DNA from: Hyphomicrobiales bacterium
GTDB taxonomy: Bacteria; Pseudomonadota; Alphaproteobacteria; Rhizobiales; Aestuariivirgaceae
DNA: 10,995 bases
Reading direction: 5' to 3'
NCBI GenBank assembly: GCA_025356765.1
Contig: JANXRO010000366.1
Span: forward strand, 1 to 10,995
Shown piece after piece: positions 6,611 through 10,995 of the stretch (the first letter of the stretch is position 1; each line of letters opens with the position of its first letter). Made by a program: the position numbers and the translations under genes. The notes below the pieces were generated by a model. The model was not told the DNA's origin, searched no databases, and was given only the letters and a program-made list of their open reading frames with translations.

Positions 6611-8224
6611 ATGGACGGAAATTTTGACTATATCATTGTGGGCGCTGGCTCAGCCGGATGCGTGTTGGCCAATCGGCTGACTGAAAATGCCAAACATAAA
6701 GTTTTGCTGCTTGAAGCCGGTGGAAGCGACAAACGCTTTTTCATCACCATGCCCCTTGGGTATGGCAAAACATTCTATGACCCCCACGTCAATTGGATGT
6801 ATCGGGCCGAGCCTGACCCTGGCCTTGGCGGGCAAACAGATTTTTGGCCAAGGGGCAAAGTCATCGGCGGATCAAGCTCCATCAACGCCATGGTTTATGT
6901 ACGTGGCGATGCATCAGACTATGATGATTGGCGCAAGGCCGGAAACGTGGGTTGGGGTTTTGGTGATATTTTGCCCGCTTTCAAAGCGATGGAAGATAAT
7001 CAGGCAGGCGGCAATGAATGGCGCGGAACTGGCGGGCCATTGTTTATCAGCGCCAACACCAAGGGCCGCCATTGGACGTGCGGCCCCTTTGAAGAAGCCG
7101 CGGTTGCCGCTGGGCTGAAGCGCAATTCAGATTTCAACGGCGCTTCGCAAGAAGGCGTCGGCCATTTTCAACTGACTGTAAAAGGTGGCAAGCGCAATTC
7201 TGCGGCGCGGGCATTTTTATATCCGGCTTTGAAACGCAAAAATTTGCAGTTGATTTCAAATGCATTTGTGAAGCGTGTTTTGTTTGAAGGTAAACGCGCG
7301 GTTGGTGTTGAATATGTCCACCTTGGGCAAACGAAAATTGCAAAAGCTTCAGGCGAAGTGATCTTGTCTGGTGGTGCGATTAATTCACCCCAACTTTTGC
7401 AACTGTCTGGCATTGGCGATGGTGAACATTTGCGGTCTCTGGGAATTGAAATTATTCACGCCAATAAAAATGTGGGCCGCAATCTTTCAGATCATCAGGG
7501 CATAAATTATACCTACAAACTCAATGTGCCCACCATAAACGACCAGCTGCGCCCTTGGTGGGGCAAGTTGAAAGCGGGGCTGGACTATTTGCTTTTGGGC
7601 GCTGGACCCCTGTCGATGAGTATCAACCAAGGTGGCGGTTTTTTTAAAACGAACCCGACTGAGCCGCGCCCCAATATGCAGCTTTATTACCAAGCGTTTT
7701 CCACACTCATTCCAAAAGAGAATGAACGTCCGCTGCTTTCGCCTGATCCATTTTCAGGCATGTCGATTGGTCTTTCCAATTGCAGGCCAACTTCGGTGGG
7801 CGAAATTATGATCAAATCATCAGATGCGTTTCAACACCCGAAAATAACGGCGAATGTTTTTTCAACCAATCACGATGTTGAAGAAATGTTGGAGGCGGTG
7901 AAATTTATCCGCAAGATTGCGGCACAAAAACCAATCGCTGATTTGATCGTCGAAGAATTGCGGCCCGGGCCTGGCGTGAAAAGCGATGCAGATTTAATCG
8001 CTGATTTTCGCATGCGCAGTGGAACTGTTTATCACCCAAGCTGCACATGCCGCATGGCAAAGGCAGAAAAAGATGGAGTGGTCGACGCTGAATTGCGCGT
8101 TCATGGCATCAGCGGTTTGCGGGTTATCGACGCCTCGGCGTTTCCATCAATCTTATCGGGCAACCTGAATGCGGCCAGCATGATGATCGGGTGGCGCGGC
8201 GCAGAAATGGTATTGCGTGGATAG
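6611..8224 (+). CDS. GMC family FAD-dependent oxidoreductase (choline/alcohol dehydrogenase-like)
   Basis: This 537-residue flavoprotein belongs to the glucose-methanol-choline family, which oxidises alcohols, sugars or polyols to aldehydes or lactones. Seen: the FAD dinucleotide motif IIVGAGSAGCVLANRL (8-23) with ribose-binding acid E35; the GMC signature PRGKVIGGSSSINAMVYVRG (80-99); GEVILSGGAINSPQLL (248-263); YHPSCTCRM (474-482), whose H475 is the catalytic base; and SGNLNAA (516-522), whose N518 aligns with the second catalytic position. Length fits the choline-dehydrogenase-like branch, but divergence from the enolase/dehydrogenase operon and the absence of bet genes argue against betaine synthesis. 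No signal peptide is visible, so it is probably cytoplasmic or membrane-associated. The Shine-Dalgarno before the ATG at 6611 is poor. Its stop abuts the stop of the convergent gene. Confidence 0.93.
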   Translation: MDGNFDYIIVGAGSAGCVLANRLTENAKHKVLLLEAGGSDKRFFITMPLGYGKTFYDPHVNWMYRAEPDPGLGGQTDFWPRGKVIGGSSSINAMVYVRGDASDYDDWRKAGNVGWGFGDILPAFKAMEDNQAGGNEWRGTGGPLFISANTKGRHWTCGPFEEAAVAAGLKRNSDFNGASQEGVGHFQLTVKGGKRNSAARAFLYPALKRKNLQLISNAFVKRVLFEGKRAVGVEYVHLGQTKIAKASGEVILSGGAINSPQLLQLSGIGDGEHLRSLGIEIIHANKNVGRNLSDHQGINYTYKLNVPTINDQLRPWWGKLKAGLDYLLLGAGPLSMSINQGGGFFKTNPTEPRPNMQLYYQAFSTLIPKENERPLLSPDPFSGMSIGLSNCRPTSVGEIMIKSSDAFQHPKITANVFSTNHDVEEMLEAVKFIRKIAAQKPIADLIVEELRPGPGVKSDADLIADFRMRSGTVYHPSCTCRMAKAEKDGVVDAELRVHGISGLRVIDASAFPSILSGNLNAASMMIGWRGAEMVLRG

Positions 8225-8698
8225 CTATTTCGTTACAAGACATTTTCTTTCAACGCCCGTTTTTGATTGATAGGTACCGTTCTTCGCGTTGAACGAAACA
8301 TATTTCTTGGCGCAATAATCATTCCACTCGGCTGATCCGGCAATCAACCCAGCAGGTTTCGCCTCTGATTTCGTAACGGGCTTTGCCGTTGCGACAACCT
8401 CGGGCTTGGGCACGGGCTTGGTTTCTTCAACAACAACGGGTTTTGGCGCGGGTGCAGCTGGCACCATGTTTTTCGCTTTGGGCCGGAAGACCATCGGCTT
8501 TGGCTGCGTTGAACCGTGCTTTGCCAAACAAGCATCAATGGCAATTTGATATTTGTGTTGCCACAGCGTTTGATCAACAGATGATTGATCAGCAAAATCT
8601 CGCGCATAGGCTTTGCAATAGGCGGCCTTATCAGCAAAGGCTGGTGCGCTTGCCGTGCAAAGTGCAATTAACAAAATGGGGGCTGTTATGTTTTTCAT
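8225..8698 (-). CDS. Exported protein with Ala/Pro/Lys-rich linker and BA14K-like C-terminus
   Basis: This is a 157-residue protein. Seen: a signal peptide (1-22, ending APAFA); a small cysteine-bearing segment, AAYCKAYARDFADQ (25-38) to IDACLAKH (54-61); a Pro/Lys/Ala/Val-rich, probably extended linker (about 65-118); and a C-terminal block WNDYCAKKYVSFNAKNGTY followed by GVERKC (125-153). That block matches the W..YC..+Y.SF....GTY....G..R.C layout of the BA14K domain of Brucella and other Rhizobiales, with C129 and C153 likely paired. The function of BA14K domains is poorly known; the Brucella protein is immunoreactive and lectin-like. I prefer the ATG at 8698 to the in-frame TTG at 8710, since it starts the signal peptide directly, but neither has a good Shine-Dalgarno. 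The flavoprotein gene stops 32 nt upstream, so co-transcription is possible. Confidence 0.78.
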   Translation of the reverse strand: MKNITAPILLIALCTASAPAFADKAAYCKAYARDFADQSSVDQTLWQHKYQIAIDACLAKHGSTQPKPMVFRPKAKNMVPAAPAPKPVVVEETKPVPKPEVVATAKPVTKSEAKPAGLIAGSAEWNDYCAKKYVSFNAKNGTYQSKTGVERKCLVTK

Positions 8699-8730
8699 GC
8701 CCGCACTCAAAGTGCTAAATGTGGCGCAGT

Positions 8731-9852
8731 TTAGGCAAGCTTTCGGGCCAGATCATTGGCTGCGGCCACTGCCGTTGAAAAACAGGCTTGCAAAAGATAG
8801 CCACCTGTTGGTGCATCCCAATCCAACATTTCGCCAACTACATAATTCAATGGCTTTGCCCGCAACTCACAATGAGGCGAAAGTTCACTTAACATTACGC
8901 CGCCAGCGGTTGATATGGCGCGTTCAATTCCAGCTTGGCCCCGAACGGTAATCGACACGGCCTTCACACCACGATCATCCAACTTCGTGTTAGTCTCGTG
9001 CAAAAGTGCTATGGCGGCGGGCGTAATATTGATCGCCTTGCGCAGGAAATTTGAAAGGCTCATTTTTTTACGCGGCTGGGCCAAACGCTGGGCAATGGCT
9101 TCGCCTGACAGAGTTGGTTTTAGATCAATCACCAATTGCTTGCCGGGTTCATCACGCATCACCCGCGAAAGCTGATAGATGGCGCTACCCTCTAGCCCTT
9201 GCGACGAAATCATAATCTCTCCCCTGGCTGTGGCTGAACCATATTGAAGTTTCACATTTTTCAACGGCGTTCCAGCAAAGCGAGACGAAAAATGCTCAGA
9301 CCACGGAACAATAATACGACCGTTGGAAGGCAGAAGATCAGAAACGCGAATCCCTGCATCACGCAAGATAGGGACCCAGGCAGCGTTTGATCCCAATTGC
9401 GGCCAACTGGCCCCACCCATGGCAAGAATGGTTGGGTTTTGATCAAAGCCCTGCCACTCCGTTCTCGGTGTTAACGTTACACCCAACGCCTCTAACTTGC
9501 GCAGCCACGCCCGCAGAACGGGCGATGCTTTCATCGACACCGGAAAAACGCGACCTGAACTGCCGACAAAGGTTTTGATGCCAAGATCTTCACACCACCT
9601 GATAACAGCCGATGGTGGAAACGCTTTGATGATCGGTTCTAAAAAGTTTTTAGCTTCCCCATAGTGTTCAAGAAAATTTGGCAAAGCCTCTGAGTGGGTG
9701 AGATTTAAGCCGCCCCGCCCTGCCAATAAAAACTTGCGCGCTGGTGAAGGCATGTGGTCGATAATGTTCACAGCATGGCCAGCCGTGGCCAACACATCGG
9801 CGGCCATAAGGCCAGCAGGCCCTGCGCCTACAATCGTTACGGCTTTTTTCAT
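8731..9852 (-). CDS. HI0933/BaiN-like NAD(P)/FAD-dependent flavoprotein (TIGR03862 type)
   Basis: This is a 373-residue flavoprotein. Seen: the N-terminal FAD motif VTIVGAGPAGLMAADVL (5-21), an acidic residue at the end of the next strand (D32), the family's ARKFLLAGRGGLNLTHSE (38-55), AMGGASWPQLGS (144-155), the late STAGGVMLSEL (314-324) and the C-terminal FAD-contacting EMLDWDAPTGGYLLQACFST (341-360). These blocks identify the HI0933-like family, more precisely the shorter proteobacterial branch collected as TIGR03862. The family is annotated as putative oxidoreductase or dehydrogenase, and the substrate of this branch is unknown. Its start lies 9 nt after the stop of the GNAT gene, with AGCAGGTGAT as ribosome-binding region, so the two form an operon with GNAT first. 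Confidence 0.9.
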   Translation of the reverse strand: MKKAVTIVGAGPAGLMAADVLATAGHAVNIIDHMPSPARKFLLAGRGGLNLTHSEALPNFLEHYGEAKNFLEPIIKAFPPSAVIRWCEDLGIKTFVGSSGRVFPVSMKASPVLRAWLRKLEALGVTLTPRTEWQGFDQNPTILAMGGASWPQLGSNAAWVPILRDAGIRVSDLLPSNGRIIVPWSEHFSSRFAGTPLKNVKLQYGSATARGEIMISSQGLEGSAIYQLSRVMRDEPGKQLVIDLKPTLSGEAIAQRLAQPRKKMSLSNFLRKAINITPAAIALLHETNTKLDDRGVKAVSITVRGQAGIERAISTAGGVMLSELSPHCELRAKPLNYVVGEMLDWDAPTGGYLLQACFSTAVAAANDLARKLA

Positions 9853-9861
9853 ATCACCTGC

Positions 9862-10422
9862 TCAATAAGGCAGATCGAAATAAGTCTCGGCAGACATAGC
9901 AAAAATATCAACCTGCTCAAACCGCCCTTGGCCCACGGGATAATCTTCACGCGCTGCTTTTTGTTTCATGCCGATGCGTCTTGCCAAGCGCAGCGACGCC
10001 ACATTGTTGCGCATCACTTTACAGCTGATTGATTTTGCTTTGAACCGTTCAAAGCCAATGCCCAAAAGGGCGCGGCCAATTTCTGTGCCAAAGCCGACTT
10101 GCCACAAGGCTGGGTGAAGGCCCCAACCAATTTCAAGTGAATCGTCTTGGTGGCAGATTAAAAAACCATCGCCCACAACTTCGCTTGAATGGCGTTCTTC
10201 GGCCGCCAGATGAAACACATTGCGGCGCACGTCCCCTTGGGCAGCAAGTTGACGCGCCACAAATAATTTCACTTCGTTGGCATCTTTCATGCGATGCGCG
10301 ATATATTTTTGATAACGCTGCTGCGTCATAAAACAGGCCATTTCGGCGCAATCATCTTCCATGATTTCGCGCAGAACAAGGTTGGGCGTCTCGATGGCAG
10401 CTAAGGTGGGCAAAGTGAGCAT
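9862..10422 (-). CDS. GNAT family N-acetyltransferase (RimJ/RimL type)
   Basis: This is a 186-residue acetyltransferase. Seen: TPNLVLREIMEDD (12-24), the usual opening strand of RimJ/RimL-like GNATs; LEIGWGLHPALWQVGFGTEI (96-115), holding the beta4/beta-bulge and the acetyl-CoA pyrophosphate loop (QVGFGTEIG); and the motif B segment RNNVASLRLARRIGM (138-152). Such enzymes acetylate protein N-termini or small molecules with acetyl-CoA; the substrate is unknown. The open frame extends upstream to 10680, but that extension lies antisense to the start of katG and has no family similarity. I place the start at the ATG at 10422, four residues before the TLAAIETPNLVLR block, although it lacks a clear Shine-Dalgarno. 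It is divergent from katG and is the first gene of an operon with the flavoprotein. Confidence 0.86.
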   Translation of the reverse strand: MLTLPTLAAIETPNLVLREIMEDDCAEMACFMTQQRYQKYIAHRMKDANEVKLFVARQLAAQGDVRRNVFHLAAEERHSSEVVGDGFLICHQDDSLEIGWGLHPALWQVGFGTEIGRALLGIGFERFKAKSISCKVMRNNVASLRLARRIGMKQKAAREDYPVGQGRFEQVDIFAMSAETYFDLPY

Positions 10423-10576
10423 AAGAAGCAATCTATGCGTTTCGGCCAAGAAACGAAATACCTTTCTTGAAGATAAGCTTAATGACGGCCTTAATGTCGC
10501 AAAGCGAAGAAACGACTTATAGTGCAATGCGAAATTTGATAGTCTGTCGTCAACAGATGTTTGATTGGAGAATAAA
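10423..10576. promoter_or_regulatory. Divergent promoter region between the GNAT gene and katG
   Basis: This 154-bp spacer holds a good katG Shine-Dalgarno, GGAG (10567-10570), 6 nt before the ATG. Two ATAG tetramers (10519-10522 and 10539-10542) and a small inverted repeat TCTGT-N5-ACAGA (10543-10557) lie in the katG-proximal part. They could belong to peroxide regulation, but they do not fit the canonical OxyR spacing. I could not assign -35/-10 elements with confidence. Confidence 0.45.
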
Positions 10577-10995
10577 ATGGATACTCTTGCGAAGGATACA
10601 AGCGCCAAATGCCCCGTGATGCACGGTGCTGCAAAACATATGACTTCGACCGCCCAGTCCAACGCTGATTGGTGGCCCAACCAACTGAATTTGCGTGTGC
10701 TTCATCAACATTCAAACTTATCAAACCCCATGGGCAAAAAATTTGATTATGCCGCGGCCTTCAAAAAGCTGGATTTGAAAGCCTTGAAAAAAGACATTTT
10801 CAAATTGATGACCAATTCGCAAGAGTGGTGGCCGGCTGACTTTGGCCATTACGGCCCGTTTTTTATTCGCCTGGCTTGGCATAGTGCTGGCACCTATCGC
10901 ACGGCGGATGGTCGCGGCGGCGCTGGCTTCGGAACTCAGCGTTTTGCACCTTTGAACAGCTGGCCAGATAATGGCAACCTTGATAAGGCGCGGCG
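10577..10995 (+). CDS. katG: Catalase-peroxidase KatG, N-terminal part (3' end outside window)
   Basis: 139 complete codons from the ATG at 10577 to the window edge match the N-terminus of bifunctional heme catalase-peroxidase. The family is about 720-750 residues long, so roughly one fifth is visible. Seen: CPVMHG (12-17), NADWWPNQLNL (29-39), NPMGKKFDYA (50-59), WWPADFGHYGPFFIRLAWHS (84-103) and QRFAPLNSWPDN (121-132). The distal heme triad Arg-Trp-His is present as R98, W101 and H102; this Trp is the one that forms the Met-Tyr-Trp adduct needed for catalase activity. The enzyme removes hydrogen peroxide in the cytoplasm. The start is supported by GGAG at a 6-nt spacing. Two positions near the edge (F118, G133) are not the commonest residues, but they lie at variable sites. 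Confidence 0.97.
   Translation, partial: MDTLAKDTSAKCPVMHGAAKHMTSTAQSNADWWPNQLNLRVLHQHSNLSNPMGKKFDYAAAFKKLDLKALKKDIFKLMTNSQEWWPADFGHYGPFFIRLAWHSAGTYRTADGRGGAGFGTQRFAPLNSWPDNGNLDKAR

Noticed and set aside
10519..10557. OxyR-like site upstream of katG (two ATAG tetramers)
   Set aside because: The tetramers are 20 bp apart, whereas the canonical ATAG-N7-CTAT-N7-ATAG layout needs 22, and the intervening CTAT is absent.
10423..10680. 86-residue N-terminal extension of the GNAT reading frame
   Set aside because: It is antisense to the start of katG and its ribosome-binding site, shows no GNAT similarity, and the domain begins just after the methionine at 10422.

Overview
The window reads as chromosomal DNA of an alphaproteobacterium, most likely of the Hyphomicrobiales (Rhizobiales). 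The reasons are a bacterial Rsm22-type ribosome-linked methyltransferase, a full-length SbmA/BacA peptide transporter, a small exported protein with a BA14K-like C-terminus, and a possible GAAC-N7-GAAC (alphaproteobacterial LexA-type) direct repeat. This placement is inferred from gene families. There are no insertion sequences, phage genes, CRISPR arrays or other mobile features, and no stretch over 300 bases without a gene.

Layout: positions 1-681 (minus) hold the N-terminal 227 codons of an Rsm22 family protein that runs off the left edge. Divergent from it is sbmA/bacA (767-2005, plus), followed by a minus-strand tRNA-Val(TAC) with an encoded CCA end. A LysE/RhtB exporter (2167-2826, plus) converges with a membrane sterol-desaturase/fatty-acid-hydroxylase family protein (2875-3876, minus). 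Upstream of that lies a small exported glycine-zipper protein (3949-4293, minus). The two minus-strand genes are separated by a strong hairpin whose T-run is also the spacer between the Shine-Dalgarno sequence and the GTG start of the desaturase.

The central block (4399-8224) looks like a small catabolic locus. A mandelate-racemase/enolase-superfamily protein and a beta-hydroxyacid dehydrogenase overlap by ATGA (minus strand). They are transcribed away from a GMC flavoprotein oxidoreductase (plus strand). The 122-bp spacer between them carries a perfect 12-bp inverted repeat plus a third copy of its core, which suggests a shared regulator. Oxidation of an alcohol or sugar, dehydration of the resulting acid and a hydroxyacid/semialdehyde redox step would fit together as sugar-acid or polyol breakdown. 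The substrate cannot be named, and no aldolase, kinase, transporter or regulator is present in the window.

The right part holds an exported BA14K-like protein (8225-8698, minus), an HI0933/TIGR03862-type flavoprotein and a GNAT acetyltransferase in an apparent operon (8731-10422, minus). Divergent from these is the 5' part of katG (10577 onward, plus), cut by the right edge.

I do not see a clearly new multi-gene system. The best leads are the inverted-repeat control region at 6502-6583, the enolase-superfamily protein that appears to lack two canonical active-site acids, the hairpin/Shine-Dalgarno overlap at 3874-3913, and a split cysteine motif shared by the two small exported proteins.
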